DNA of 64,000 bases from Jeotgalibacillus terrae (GCF_016908195.1 NZ_JAFBDK010000005.1:182193-246192), one strand, 5' to 3'; shown: positions 32,977-40,935, counted from the stretch's first letter. The notes: generated from the sequence alone by a model not told the origin. Numbers and translations: made by a program.

Positions 32977-33105
32977 TGGAATCCCTCCTGTAATTAATTT
33001 ATATTTTAACACCTTAAAGTCTCATTAATCAGGTCGGGATTAAAGGTAATATAATAGAAAGAGATTGTCAAAGGAGTTGCCTGATGAAATTTCATCAAAG
33101 CCGAA

Positions 33106-33444
33106 TCATCCCACTGTATCCTCCAGCGCTTCATTTTTCACCTCAAGAATATACTCGCTGAATACTCGATCTCTTCCACCTTGTTTCTTATACCATTCCT
33201 GAATCCGTGCTACATGCTCACGGTCACCTTTAATTCTGGTTTCGATTTCCACATAATCTTCGTAGCTGTCATACTCCCAGATCGCAAACACTTCAGTCGT
33301 CCCATCCTTCTGATCGCGCATCCACCGTCCGATAAGGCGTGTGCCATGCTTCAGCTGATTAGGCAGATTGGTCTGGTTGAAATGATCATTAAACGTTTCG
33401 ATAAATGAATTTTTGACGATATAATGCTTTCTTCTGTAAAACAA
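33106..33444 (-). CDS. NIPSNAP-family protein
   Basis: A 112-residue ferredoxin-like alpha/beta-barrel protein of the NIPSNAP family: YRRKHYIVKNSFIETFNDHF, then LIGRWMRDQKDGTTEVFAIW and EYDSYEDYVEIE. These are small dimeric proteins of uncertain function, some with monooxygenase-like folds. The start is TTG at 33444 with GGAG 11 bases upstream. It lies between a symporter and an acetyltransferase gene, with no operon partner. Confidence 0.8.
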   Translation of the reverse strand: MFYRRKHYIVKNSFIETFNDHFNQTNLPNQLKHGTRLIGRWMRDQKDGTTEVFAIWEYDSYEDYVEIETRIKGDREHVARIQEWYKKQGGRDRVFSEYILEVKNEALEDTVG

Positions 33445-33554
33445 ATGCGTTCACTCCAATTTTTAGAAATAGACTCTATGATTCTTTCTGTTAAAAACAA
33501 GGAGATTCCTGCATGAATAGAGAATAAGATGAATTGAAACAGGGGGGGATGACA

Positions 33555-34010
33555 ATGTATCAGTATTTTAATGGTCTGGTGATCAGGGAAGGAACGGGAG
33601 GAATACCGGCATCTGAAGTGGAAAAGCTGTTTCAGGAAGCAGGATGGGCCCGCAGGATTCCAGACTGGCAAAAAGAGAAATACACGCTGATGTTCGAACA
33701 TTCGACATGGGCGTTTACAGTATGGGATGAAGACAACATGGTTGGCATGATCAGAGTAATTTCAGATCAGGTGATGGCAGCTAACATCATGGATCTGGTT
33801 GTCTCGGGTGATTATCGCGGCAGGGGACTGGCCAGAAAATTAGTAGAGCTCTGTGTGCAAAAACTGCCCCACGGCGACTGGTTTGCTCATACCTCAGCGG
33901 ATAACTTTCCGTTTTATCAAAAGTGCGGCTTTGAAGTGAAGGACCTGTCTCAAAATGGGACATGTGCTTATTATGGATATATGAAAGCAAGGGAAGAGGG
34001 ACATCGTTGA
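33555..34010 (+). CDS. GNAT family N-acetyltransferase
   Basis: A 151-residue acetyltransferase. The central strand and acetyl-CoA loop are IMDLVVSGDYRGRGLARKL (about 79-97), a strong QxxGxG/A motif, and the C-terminal SADNFPFYQKCGF is canonical. It resembles the YwnH/ElaA-like group. A G-rich Shine-Dalgarno precedes the ATG at 33555; the ATG two codons before overlaps it. Its stop overlaps the start of the kinase-like gene (TTGA), so the two are coupled. Confidence 0.88.
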   Translation: MYQYFNGLVIREGTGGIPASEVEKLFQEAGWARRIPDWQKEKYTLMFEHSTWAFTVWDEDNMVGMIRVISDQVMAANIMDLVVSGDYRGRGLARKLVELCVQKLPHGDWFAHTSADNFPFYQKCGFEVKDLSQNGTCAYYGYMKAREEGHR

Positions 34011-34798
34011 CAAGGGGATTAAAGTTTAACTTAGATAAAGATTTACTTGATAAGCTTGAGGTCATTACAGGCAGCATTCATCGTGCTCACATGATTGATG
34101 AACAGGGGTGGACATCAGCAGTCCATAAGATCTCAGCAGTAAACGGAACCTATATATTAAAGAGTTCATTTAAAGAAAAATACCGTGAATGGCTGAAGAC
34201 AGAAGCAGAGGTGCTTAAGAAACTTAAAAGTCAGCAGGAGATTCCTGTGCCGGAGTATGTGCATTACATAGAAGAAACGGGACGAAACCACTTACTAATG
34301 AGTTATGAAGAGGGGATGACACTGACAAAAGCGTTAAGGGAAGCTGTCAGTCATGATGAGAAAAAACAGCTGATGAAAAGCTTCGGTCAGCTGCTGTACT
34401 GGCTTCATGAAACAGAAACTGCTCACTTTGAACTTACCGGTGATTGGCTTGAAGAAGAATTGAAAAGGGCAGAGCGTTATCTTGAGGCAGGGGAGTGCGA
34501 CGGGGACAGGGAACTGCTTGAAAAACTGAAGGCGAATCGACTTGCTGAAGTTAAACAGACGGTTATTCATGGAGATTGTACAACAGACAACGTCATGGTC
34601 AGGGACGGAGAAGTGAGACTGTTTATTGATGTAGCCGGAATGACAGTTGGAGATCCCCGCTATGATGTGGCGCTCGCGATTAGAAAAGTAATGGCTGACA
34701 GTGAACTGACGGAGGCTTTTTATGAAGGGTACGGACTGTTTCGTCTGAGTTCGAGAGAGTTTAATTATTTTGAGAACGGATTGTATGAGTTTTTTTGA
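34007..34798 (+). CDS. Aminoglycoside phosphotransferase/choline kinase-like protein (APH fold)
   Basis: A 263-residue protein with the bacterial APH fold. The N-lobe has TYILKSS with the ATP-binding Lys, LMSYEEGM is the hinge, and the catalytic loop is VIHGDCTTDNVMV (HGDxxxxN). IDVAGMTVGDPRYDVAL is the metal-binding segment (usual IDWE/D replaced by IDVAG). The substrate may be a sugar, choline or fructosamine; antibiotic resistance should not be inferred. The start is TTG at 34007 inside the GNAT stop codon, with GAAGAGGGA upstream. Confidence 0.85.
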   Translation: MTRGLKFNLDKDLLDKLEVITGSIHRAHMIDEQGWTSAVHKISAVNGTYILKSSFKEKYREWLKTEAEVLKKLKSQQEIPVPEYVHYIEETGRNHLLMSYEEGMTLTKALREAVSHDEKKQLMKSFGQLLYWLHETETAHFELTGDWLEEELKRAERYLEAGECDGDRELLEKLKANRLAEVKQTVIHGDCTTDNVMVRDGEVRLFIDVAGMTVGDPRYDVALAIRKVMADSELTEAFYEGYGLFRLSSREFNYFENGLYEFF

Positions 34799-34816
34799 TG
34801 AAAAGGGGCGAAATTA

Positions 34817-35008
34817 ATGGGTGTCTTTTTTGTAATTTTAGGCTTTGCAATCTTTGTTTTTGGAGCTGTTACACCAATTAGTGACTTCATCACAATTCCT
34901 TTATTTACAGCAGTGACAGGGTTTGGGCTGTGGTGGACTTATCGGGAAAAAAGACGGCAAATTGTTGAAGCGAGAACATCAAAAAAGCAAAACACATGGC
35001 TGGCATAG
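34817..35008 (+). CDS. Small membrane protein
   Basis: A 63-residue protein with two hydrophobic helices (about 2-19 and 24-43) and a basic C-terminal tail (REKRRQIVEARTSKKQ). AAAAGGGG lies before the ATG. It follows the APH-like gene by 18 bases and may be in the same operon. Its end overlaps the hairpin terminator. No family recognised. Confidence 0.65.
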   Translation: MGVFFVILGFAIFVFGAVTPISDFITIPLFTAVTGFGLWWTYREKRRQIVEARTSKKQNTWLA

Positions 35009-35025
35009 CATGGGTTTTGCTTTTT
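34982..35025 (+). terminator. Bidirectional hairpin terminator
   Basis: AAAGCAAAACACATG pairs with the CATGGGTTTTGCTTT segment further on (one mismatch), with a loop of about ten bases, followed by T-rich sequence. It is shared by the convergent small membrane-protein genes. Confidence 0.7.
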
Positions 35026-35028
35026 ATT

Positions 35029-35265
35029 TTATAGTCTGAGTATTTCCTGAAATGCAGAGATACTAATCAGAATAGAAGCGCCAAAGCTTATATAACCAAT
35101 CCACTTCTTATCTTTTTGAATTTCTTCAATTCCCATTAACAGAATCATCATAGCAAAAGACAGCATCATCCAGCCCAGAAACATATTGCTGTCTGTGATA
35201 AGACCGTGCATGGCAAATGCAAAAGTCAGCAAGGCCGAGCCCATACTCAGGATTTTTAGCGTCAT
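35029..35265 (-). CDS. Small membrane protein
   Basis: A 78-residue, two- to three-helix membrane protein (helices at about 3-20, 25-45 and 55-75, with the charged turn MGIEEIQKDKKW). The ATG at 35265 is preferred over one six codons upstream; the Shine-Dalgarno (ACGGGGT) is weak in both cases. It is convergent with the previous gene. Function unknown. Confidence 0.55.
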   Translation of the reverse strand: MTLKILSMGSALLTFAFAMHGLITDSNMFLGWMMLSFAMMILLMGIEEIQKDKKWIGYISFGASILISISAFQEILRL

Positions 35266-35334
35266 GTATTCAACCCCGTTCATTTAGCTATTTTTCTACA
35301 TTTATTATACCACATAAAAAATTCCATTTTCTTC

Positions 35335-35360
35335 TGAAACCTTTTCTTCTCACATCAGTC
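35335..35360 (+). promoter_or_regulatory. Candidate ECF promoter
   Basis: TGAAAC at 35335-35340, extended by CTTTT as in B. subtilis sigma-M/W promoters, is followed after 16 bases by AGTC (35357-35360), close to the CGTC -10 element. It lies 43 bases before the following membrane-protein gene. Confidence 0.5.
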
Positions 35361-35402
35361 TAACTGCTAAAAACTCAACGGTTTAGATGAAGGAGGATAT
35401 AT

Positions 35403-35729
35403 ATGTACTGGGAGACCTTGCCTATATTGTTTTGGGGGATATACTATAGTTTTTTAACAATCATTTTCATCACAGCGGTAGTCAGATTAGCAAGAAAGAA
35501 GAAATTCATAATAGAAATATTGGTTCTATTCTTTGTGTTTGCTATCCCAATCGTCGGCTTTCTATTCAGTTTTGACTCCGACAGGCCGATTGAGCAGAAT
35601 GAATTTGAATTCTTTCTGGCACAATTGCAGACAGGAGCTGCCTGGACGATTTTTTCAGTTGCAGGGTATTGTATGCTGCTGGGCTGGTGGATAAAGGGAT
35701 TAACTGAAAAGCGCAGAAGTATGGTTTGA
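35403..35729 (+). CDS. Hypothetical membrane protein
   Basis: A 108-residue protein with three predicted helices (about 5-25, 37-57 and 78-98), a basic loop RLARKKKF after the first, and SFDSDRPIEQNEFEFF after the second. AAGGAGG precedes the ATG at 35403. The upstream ECF-type promoter hints at envelope-stress control. A terminator hairpin follows. No family recognised. Confidence 0.65.
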   Translation: MYWETLPILFWGIYYSFLTIIFITAVVRLARKKKFIIEILVLFFVFAIPIVGFLFSFDSDRPIEQNEFEFFLAQLQTGAAWTIFSVAGYCMLLGWWIKGLTEKRRSMV

Positions 35730-35748
35730 GCAATTATTGTATTTAAGC

Positions 35749-35788
35749 GTTCTGATGAGCCTATTCTTAAGGAAAGGTTCATCAGAAC
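35749..35788 (+). terminator. Terminator hairpin
   Basis: GTTCTGATGA (35749-35758) pairs with TCATCAGAAC (35779-35788), with an additional short inner stem (agcct / aggaaaggt region), and is followed by TATTTTTATTT. Confidence 0.8.
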
Positions 35789-35888
35789 TATTTTTATTTA
35801 ATAAACAGTAAAAATTTATTGTTTTTCAATATATAACATGCTAGAATTTCATTAACAATCGAGTATTGAAATGTGAGAGGTGTCTGAT

Positions 35889-36368
35889 ATGAGTAAAAGT
35901 TCAACGATGTTTTTGAAATTTGTTTTAGTCGTGCTTGCTCTGGCTGCACTTGCAGTTTGTGTGTTTTTACTGCCGGCACTTTGGAGAGGCGTGGCAGGGG
36001 ATGAGATGTTTGCTGACTGGGTACGTGGTATTATTATAGGGATGTATGTATCAGGGATTCCTTTTTACTTCGCACTGTATCAGTCATTCAAGCTGTTGAA
36101 TCTGATTGACCGGAACAATGCTTTTTCAGATAAAGCTGTCGTCGCATTACGAATGATTAAGTTCGCTGCGCTTGCAGTCAGCGGGATCTATACAGCAACG
36201 ATGCCCTTCTTCTTTATGATTGGGGAATATGATGATGCGCCAGGTGTGATTGTTATTGGAATGGCGATCATTTTTGCATCTTTCGTAGTTGCTGTATTCG
36301 CATACGTTCTTCAAAAATTATTAAAAAATGCAATCGATATTAAAATCGAAAATGATTTAACGGTCTGA
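35889..36368 (+). CDS. DUF2975 membrane protein
   Basis: A 159-residue, four-helix membrane protein (about 8-28, 45-65, 90-112 and 120-142) with the DUF2975 signature around FALYQSFKLLNLIDRNNAFS (about 62-81). Members are almost always followed by a small Cro/CI-type regulator, as here. The ATG at 35889 follows GAGAGGTG; the GTG three codons upstream overlaps it. It probably forms a regulatory pair with the next gene, 11 bases away. Confidence 0.85.
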   Translation: MSKSSTMFLKFVLVVLALAALAVCVFLLPALWRGVAGDEMFADWVRGIIIGMYVSGIPFYFALYQSFKLLNLIDRNNAFSDKAVVALRMIKFAALAVSGIYTATMPFFFMIGEYDDAPGVIVIGMAIIFASFVVAVFAYVLQKLLKNAIDIKIENDLTV

Positions 36369-36379
36369 GGTGAATATAG

Positions 36380-36595
36380 ATGGCGATCGTGATTCATATT
36401 GATGTCATGCTGGCAAAGCGGAAGATGAGTGTGACAGAGCTGACTGAAAAAGTCGGCATTACCATGGCAAACCTTTCTATTTTGAAAAACGGAAAAGCAA
36501 AAGCGATCCGCTTTTCGACACTGGAAGCGATCTGTAAAGCGCTGGACTGCCAGCCTGGAGATATCATTGAGTATGTACCGGATGAAAACACCTGA
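36380..36595 (+). CDS. Small HTH regulator, YozG type (XRE family)
   Basis: A 71-residue single-domain Cro/CI helix-turn-helix protein: MLAKRKMSVTELTEKVGIT is the first helix pair, and MANLSILKNGKAKAIRFSTL contains the recognition helix, followed by LEAICKALDCQPGDIIEYV, the standard C-terminus of the YozG/YgzD group. It pairs with the upstream DUF2975 gene. Its target is likely its own operon. A terminator follows. Confidence 0.9.
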   Translation: MAIVIHIDVMLAKRKMSVTELTEKVGITMANLSILKNGKAKAIRFSTLEAICKALDCQPGDIIEYVPDENT

Positions 36596-36598
36596 TGG

Positions 36599-36636
36599 AA
36601 AAGCTGAGACTGCAAATGGCAGTGTCAGCTTTTTTG
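36599..36636 (+). terminator. Terminator of the DUF2975-XRE operon
   Basis: AAAGCTGAGACTGC pairs with GGCAGTGTCAGCTTT (one mismatch), with a short AAAT loop, followed by TTTTT. Confidence 0.85.
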
Positions 36637-36716
36637 ATTGATTTGATAAAAAAAGGAAGTTGATTCATACTGTTAATCATTAGGTGATTGAAAGCATACA
36701 TGTTAAGGAGAAGCGT

Positions 36717-37973
36717 ATGAAAGCAATGTTCATTAATAGACATTTTGCAAAAATGTGGTATTCAAATGCCGCTTCCATTCTGGGCGACAGATTCAGGGAG
36801 ATTGTGATTCCGTTAATCGTATTGGGACTTTCAGGTTCCCCGCTCATTACAGCGCTTGTCGTGATGTCGCAGCAGCTCGGTGCACTATTATTTGCTGTGC
36901 CGGTTGGCGTCTGGGTAGAAAAAAGAAATAAACCTTTGATTGCGGCTGTGGCAAACTTTTTGTATGCGATTGGTCTATTGTTTCTCGCTTTTTTCATCCT
37001 TTTTGAAAGCAGTGTATTGGTCGCTTTCACTTTATTTGTGATGGGACTGCTTGCACTGATCAGCCGGACGGCATTTAACACGATGATTCCGGCTGTTGCC
37101 GGACGTAAAAACCTGATGCCAGCCCATACGAGTCTTGAGGCTGCAGACGCAGTGACCACGTTAGCGGGACCGGTGATAGGAGGATTGTTATATACATATA
37201 CAGGGTCATTTGCCACGCTGGTTGTTTGTGCCTGCCTGTCATGTATTTCGTCACTTTTCCTGTTCAGGTTGAAAAGTGAATATAGCTTTAAGTCTGCAAC
37301 GGATTTATCTGACCAGACAAATCAAATACATAAAAACAGATTTTTCAAAGAAGCATCTGTAGGCTTCTCTTATCTTTTCTCAAGTGTTCCGCAGCGCATT
37401 CATGCACTCGCAATCTCTGTATTAAGCTTTTCAACGGTTTATATTATGCTGCTTGTCGTCATTCATGGCGAGACAGTAATGAATCTATCCGCCGCTCAAA
37501 TAGGATTGTTATTGTCGGCAGCGGGAGTTGGCAACATCATCGGCGTTTTGTTATTAAAATACTTCCAGCAGACGAATTGGATTCTGTTGTTAAGTGTACT
37601 GCTCGGACTGTCCGGAATTGGCGTGCTGATCGTATTCCTATCAGATTCATTTTGGATGGCATTTCTTGGCGTGCTGATATTTGATGGCGCATTATCAATG
37701 GCATTTGTTATACAGGGGGCGGCTCATCAGGGTATTACGCCGGATGATGTGTTGACACGGATTCGCAGTGCCGCTTATGTGATCGGCGGATTATCCGGTC
37801 TTGCAGGAACATTTTTAGCAGGGTTTATTCCTGAGCTGTCAAATACTGCAGTCGCATTGGGGATGGGTTCGGCAGTCCTTTTGCTGCCTGCAATCTATAT
37901 GAGTTTCTTCAAAAAACGGGGGGCTGCTGTAGAGAGCCTGGAGCCCATCAATATCGGCGGAGGAGAAAAATAA
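36717..37973 (+). CDS. MFS transporter (macrolide-efflux-like)
   Basis: A 418-residue major facilitator protein with about 12 helices. The pattern FAKMWYSNAASILGDRFREI at the N-terminus, and the helix 4-5 region (SRTAFNTMIPAVAGRKNLMP, then TTLAGPVIGGLLY), are typical of the Mef/YfiS-like exporter group. The cargo is unknown. AAGGAG precedes the ATG at 36717; the open frame 11 codons upstream has no ribosome binding site. A 41-codon gene starts at the next base after its stop, so the two are coupled. Confidence 0.85.
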   Translation: MKAMFINRHFAKMWYSNAASILGDRFREIVIPLIVLGLSGSPLITALVVMSQQLGALLFAVPVGVWVEKRNKPLIAAVANFLYAIGLLFLAFFILFESSVLVAFTLFVMGLLALISRTAFNTMIPAVAGRKNLMPAHTSLEAADAVTTLAGPVIGGLLYTYTGSFATLVVCACLSCISSLFLFRLKSEYSFKSATDLSDQTNQIHKNRFFKEASVGFSYLFSSVPQRIHALAISVLSFSTVYIMLLVVIHGETVMNLSAAQIGLLLSAAGVGNIIGVLLLKYFQQTNWILLLSVLLGLSGIGVLIVFLSDSFWMAFLGVLIFDGALSMAFVIQGAAHQGITPDDVLTRIRSAAYVIGGLSGLAGTFLAGFIPELSNTAVALGMGSAVLLLPAIYMSFFKKRGAAVESLEPINIGGGEK

Positions 37974-38099
37974 ATGAATGTGAACTTTAATGTTGATTGG
38001 AATGTGATCAGTATCATCACTAACCTGCTGGCCTGGATTGTACTGGTGATTTTAGTGACCAGAACTTATCGAAAGCAGGACACCGAGGAGCGGCAGTAA
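37974..38099 (+). CDS. 41-residue single-helix membrane peptide
   Basis: A short gene immediately after the MFS stop codon, behind GGAGGAG (8 bases before its ATG). It encodes 41 residues with one clear membrane helix (IISIITNLLAWIVLVILV-like, about 12-30) and a charged tail ending in DTEERQ. Good Shine-Dalgarno, tight coupling and a sensible helix support it. It could be a small partner of the exporter, but that is inference. Confidence 0.6.
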   Translation: MNVNFNVDWNVISIITNLLAWIVLVILVTRTYRKQDTEERQ

Positions 38100-38154
38100 T
38101 AATGGAGACTTTGTTTTCAGACTGCCTGATCTGTATGAAGAAGAGCTTGAATAG

Positions 38155-38187
38155 GAAAAGGCACTGCTCAAGCGGCAGTGCCTTTTC
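38155..38187 (+). terminator. Bidirectional terminator
   Basis: A perfect 13-bp stem, GAAAAGGCACTGC (38155-38167) with GCAGTGCCTTTTC (38175-38187), has a 7-base loop. It closes the MFS operon and, on the other strand, the DUF4279 gene. Confidence 0.9.
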
Positions 38188-38199
38188 TCACGTCTGATA

Positions 38200-38604
38200 T
38201 TACCAGGGGTATAAATCGAGATCAATTTCAGCATGAACGGCAGCTGCGAATTGCACAACATCAGCAGGGAAGAAGAGCGCAGGTGCCTGGCCGTTAAACA
38301 TTTCGCTGACGACCACAATGCGGCAGGTGGCATCATACGCTGTGCGTAATTGATTGATCAGGGCAGTTTTTTCACGCAGCGGGTCAATGACTTTTTTGTA
38401 GCTTTCGTCCATGAATAGATCCTCCTGATAACCGCTGCTGATGCTCCAGGAACCGCGCTTTCTGTAGTGATAAAAGGAGTCTTCAACCCAGTCCCCTTTA
38501 TGGTAACTTTCTGATGGTGTCATATTAAGCTGCTTTGTGACAGCTTCCGTGTCCAGGTCTGGTGCAGTGATTTCAAAGTAAATCATTGTTTTAGTTTTAT
38601 CCAA
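38200..38604 (-). CDS. DUF4279 protein
   Basis: A 134-residue soluble protein of the DUF4279 family: MIYFEITAPDLDTEAVTKQL, SESYHKGDWVED and SWSISSGYQEDLFMDE are recognisable, with the C-terminal strand IVVVSEMFNGQAPALFFPAD. Members are often found as immunity-like or uncharacterised single-domain proteins in Firmicutes; function is unknown. The start is TTG at 38604 behind TAGGAGG. No toxin gene lies next to it. Confidence 0.8.
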   Translation of the reverse strand: MDKTKTMIYFEITAPDLDTEAVTKQLNMTPSESYHKGDWVEDSFYHYRKRGSWSISSGYQEDLFMDESYKKVIDPLREKTALINQLRTAYDATCRIVVVSEMFNGQAPALFFPADVVQFAAAVHAEIDLDLYPW

Positions 38605-38701
38605 TTTAATCCTCCTAGATATGCCTTAATAGTTACTTCACTGTGTTAACCTTATATTCCTTTTTATGATGGAAATTTTTATAATCTAATAAAAATCTCT
38701 A

Positions 38702-38730
38702 TTCAAATCAGCTTTGAATTGTGCTACAAT
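38702..38730 (+). promoter_or_regulatory. Promoter of the ABC-F leader transcript
   Basis: A -35 TTCAAA (38702-38707) and a -10 TACAAT (38725-38730) are 17 bases apart, with an extended -10 TG at 38722-38723. Transcription should start near 38737, giving a leader of about 268 bases before the ABC-F coding start. Confidence 0.65.
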
Positions 38731-38763
38731 TACGACAACTAATCTGATCGGAGGTGAAAGGGA

Positions 38764-38898
38764 ATGAATCAATCTGCTGGAATGGCATGTGAAAAGCGAA
38801 TCAGCTGTCTGTATTTTTCACGTGCGCTAATTTTTGATTTTGCCAAATACGGGAGAAGTCTGTCCATTTTTAGTAAAAATCAAAAATACACCAGCTGA
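38764..38898 (+). CDS. 44-codon leader peptide of the ABC-F gene
   Basis: This ORF has a strong Shine-Dalgarno (CGGAGGTGAAAGG) 3 bases before its ATG and 44 codons (MNQSAGMACEKRISCLYFSR, then a basic, aromatic-rich tail) ending in TGA at 38896-38898. It is encoded in the leader between the promoter and an intrinsic terminator. Codons for Ser-Cys-Leu (38803-38811) contain CTGTCTG, identical to part of the 5' arm of the terminator at 38931-38937, so it could pair with the terminator's 3' arm. This suggests it serves attenuation, not a stable protein product. Confidence 0.6.
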   Translation: MNQSAGMACEKRISCLYFSRALIFDFAKYGRSLSIFSKNQKYTS

Positions 38899-38927
38899 TG
38901 AACCATTCTTTTTCGCTATGCGCGGGG

Positions 38928-38957
38928 AGACTGTCTGTTGATCAGGCAGTCTTTTTT
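38928..38957 (+). terminator. Intrinsic terminator (attenuator) before the ABC-F gene
   Basis: AGACTGTCTG (38928-38937) and CAGGCAGTCT (38943-38952) pair over 10 bp with one G-U, loop TTGAT, and are followed by TTTTT. It lies between the leader ORF and the ABC-F start, 48 bases before the latter. An 11-bp inverted repeat at 38830-38840 and 38876-38886 inside the leader may form an alternative structure. Confidence 0.8.
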
Positions 38958-39004
38958 GTGTCTAAAAAGATGTTCCCACAGCTGATAACCTGGAGGAACG
39001 GAAT

Positions 39005-40858
39005 ATGTTATTAAAAGCAGAGAGTATCGCCAAAATGATGGGCGGTAATACGATATTTGAACATATGACAATTGAAGTGAAGGATTCGGAAATCATCGGG
39101 CTTGTAGGACCGAATGGATGCGGAAAAACAACGCTGCTCAAGCTGTTGACTGAAAAAGAACCAGTGGATACAGGAAGAATCATTAAGAAAAAGGGTCTTA
39201 CACTTGGGTATCTTCACCAGATTCCATCCTTTCCTGAAGGCTGGACAGGAAACGATGTCCTGCTGACGGCTTTTGAAGAAGTGATGGCGGTTGAAATGAA
39301 AATGAAGGCAATGGAGGAGGAGATGGCTGCTGCTTCACCGGAGACACTCGACCGCTTACTGAGTCAGTATGGTGATTTGCAGGAGCAGTTTGCACTGCTT
39401 GAAGGCTATGAGCGTGATGCGAAAGTTCAGGCTGTAATCAATGGACTTCAGCTCACCAGACTTGTCGCGATGCCCTTTAAAAACCTGAGCGGTGGTGAGC
39501 AGACAAAGGTTATGCTTGGGACCATTCTGCTGACAAATCCTGATCTGCTGGTGCTCGATGAACCGACGAATCACCTGGATATGGACGCGATTGAGTGGCT
39601 TGAAACGTTTATCAAATCACATAAAGGCGCTGTTCTTATGGTGTCGCACGACCGTCATTTTCTTAATCAGACAGCGACCCGCATTGTGGAAATTGAGGAC
39701 GGCGAGCCTTACAGCTATAAAGGGAATTACGATGCGTTTGTTAAAGCAAAAGAAGAGCGGATTATGCAGGAATTTCACCAGTACGAAGAGCAGCAGAAGA
39801 AGATTAAAAAGATGAAGGAAGCGATCCGCAGGCTGAGACAATGGGCGAATGAAGCGAACCCGCCTAATGAAAAGCTTTTTAAGAAAGCGAAAAGCATGGA
39901 AAAAGCACTTGAGCGGATGGAGCGTGTGAAAAAACCTGTGACTGTTAAGAAGATGTCGCTAACGCTTGATGCAGCTGACCGTAGCGGGAAAGATGCAGTC
40001 ACTTATGAAGCGGTTGGAAAGCGGTATGATCAATGGCTGTTCAGAGGTGTGAACCTGTCTGTCAGATGGCAGGACCATATAGGGATTGTAGGCGGAAACG
40101 GTGCCGGTAAGTCCACGTTAATTAAAATGATCACAGGAGATATACAGCCTGACGAAGGTGTCTGCCGCATTGGCAGCAATGTAAAAGTCGGTTATCTGTC
40201 TCAGTTATTTTCATACAGCGACCCTGGTCTGCGCGTTATTGATGTATTCAGGGAGCATGTCTCAATGACTGAAGGAGATGCCCGTCATGTGCTGGCAAGA
40301 TTTTTATTCTATGGATACGACGTCTTTAAAAAAGTGGAGAACTTAAGCGGTGGAGAGCGGATGCGCCTGCGTCTGGCGCAGCTTATGCATGATGAGATTA
40401 ATCTGCTGGTGCTGGATGAGCCGACAAACCATCTGGATATCGAATCGCGCGAAGTACTTGAAGAAACACTGCAGCAGTTTGAAGGTACGATCATTGCTGT
40501 ATCTCATGACCGCTACTTCCTGAACGCAATCTTTGACCGGACCGCCTGGATTGAAAATGGGAAGCTCACGGTATATGAAGGTGCTTATGACTGGGCAAGA
40601 GGAAAGCGGCCGCAGCCTGTTGTGGAAAAGAAAAAAGAAAAGCCTGTTTCAGCAGCAAAACCTGTTGTAAAAGAACAACAGGCGCCTGATACCGAAGAGC
40701 AGATTGCCATGCTTGAAAAACAAATTGAAGCTATGGATCTTGAAATCGAGTCAGTTGGTGAGGACTGGGAGGCTTATGAAAGGCTTAATAACGGAAGGCT
40801 AAATCTGCAAACTGAGCTTGATCAGCTGTATGAGGAATGGTTGATGCAGGAATCGTAA
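39005..40858 (+). CDS. ABC-F family ATPase (translation factor or ribosome-protection type)
   Basis: A 617-residue protein with two ABC ATPase domains in one chain and no membrane segment: Walker A at 35-43 (GPNGCGKTT) and 363-371 (GGNGAGKST), signatures LSGGE at 161-165 and 447-451, Walker B with DEPTNHLD at 181-192 and 467-478. The long charged linker (about 250-310) is the part that reaches the ribosomal peptidyl-transferase centre in this family. A C-terminal helical extension spans about 555-617. It resembles YdiF of B. subtilis. TGGAGGA precedes the ATG. The attenuator-like leader hints at antibiotic-induced expression. Confidence 0.88.
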   Translation: MLLKAESIAKMMGGNTIFEHMTIEVKDSEIIGLVGPNGCGKTTLLKLLTEKEPVDTGRIIKKKGLTLGYLHQIPSFPEGWTGNDVLLTAFEEVMAVEMKMKAMEEEMAAASPETLDRLLSQYGDLQEQFALLEGYERDAKVQAVINGLQLTRLVAMPFKNLSGGEQTKVMLGTILLTNPDLLVLDEPTNHLDMDAIEWLETFIKSHKGAVLMVSHDRHFLNQTATRIVEIEDGEPYSYKGNYDAFVKAKEERIMQEFHQYEEQQKKIKKMKEAIRRLRQWANEANPPNEKLFKKAKSMEKALERMERVKKPVTVKKMSLTLDAADRSGKDAVTYEAVGKRYDQWLFRGVNLSVRWQDHIGIVGGNGAGKSTLIKMITGDIQPDEGVCRIGSNVKVGYLSQLFSYSDPGLRVIDVFREHVSMTEGDARHVLARFLFYGYDVFKKVENLSGGERMRLRLAQLMHDEINLLVLDEPTNHLDIESREVLEETLQQFEGTIIAVSHDRYFLNAIFDRTAWIENGKLTVYEGAYDWARGKRPQPVVEKKKEKPVSAAKPVVKEQQAPDTEEQIAMLEKQIEAMDLEIESVGEDWEAYERLNNGRLNLQTELDQLYEEWLMQES

Positions 40859-40876
40859 CAATAGATAGCATATGAG

Positions 40877-40913
40877 CGCACTGTCATTTACAATTAATTG
40901 AAATGGCAGTGCG
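40877..40913 (+). terminator. Terminator of the ABC-F gene
   Basis: CGCACTGTCATTT (40877-40889) pairs with AAATGGCAGTGCG (40901-40913), one G-U, followed by TTTT. Confidence 0.85.
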
Positions 40914-40935
40914 TTTTATGATTGGAGGGAGAGAA

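Noticed and set aside
34007..34798. Antibiotic (aminoglycoside) resistance gene
   Set aside because: The APH fold is also used by choline, fructosamine and other kinases, and the usual IDWE/D segment is changed to IDVAG; no resistance call is justified.
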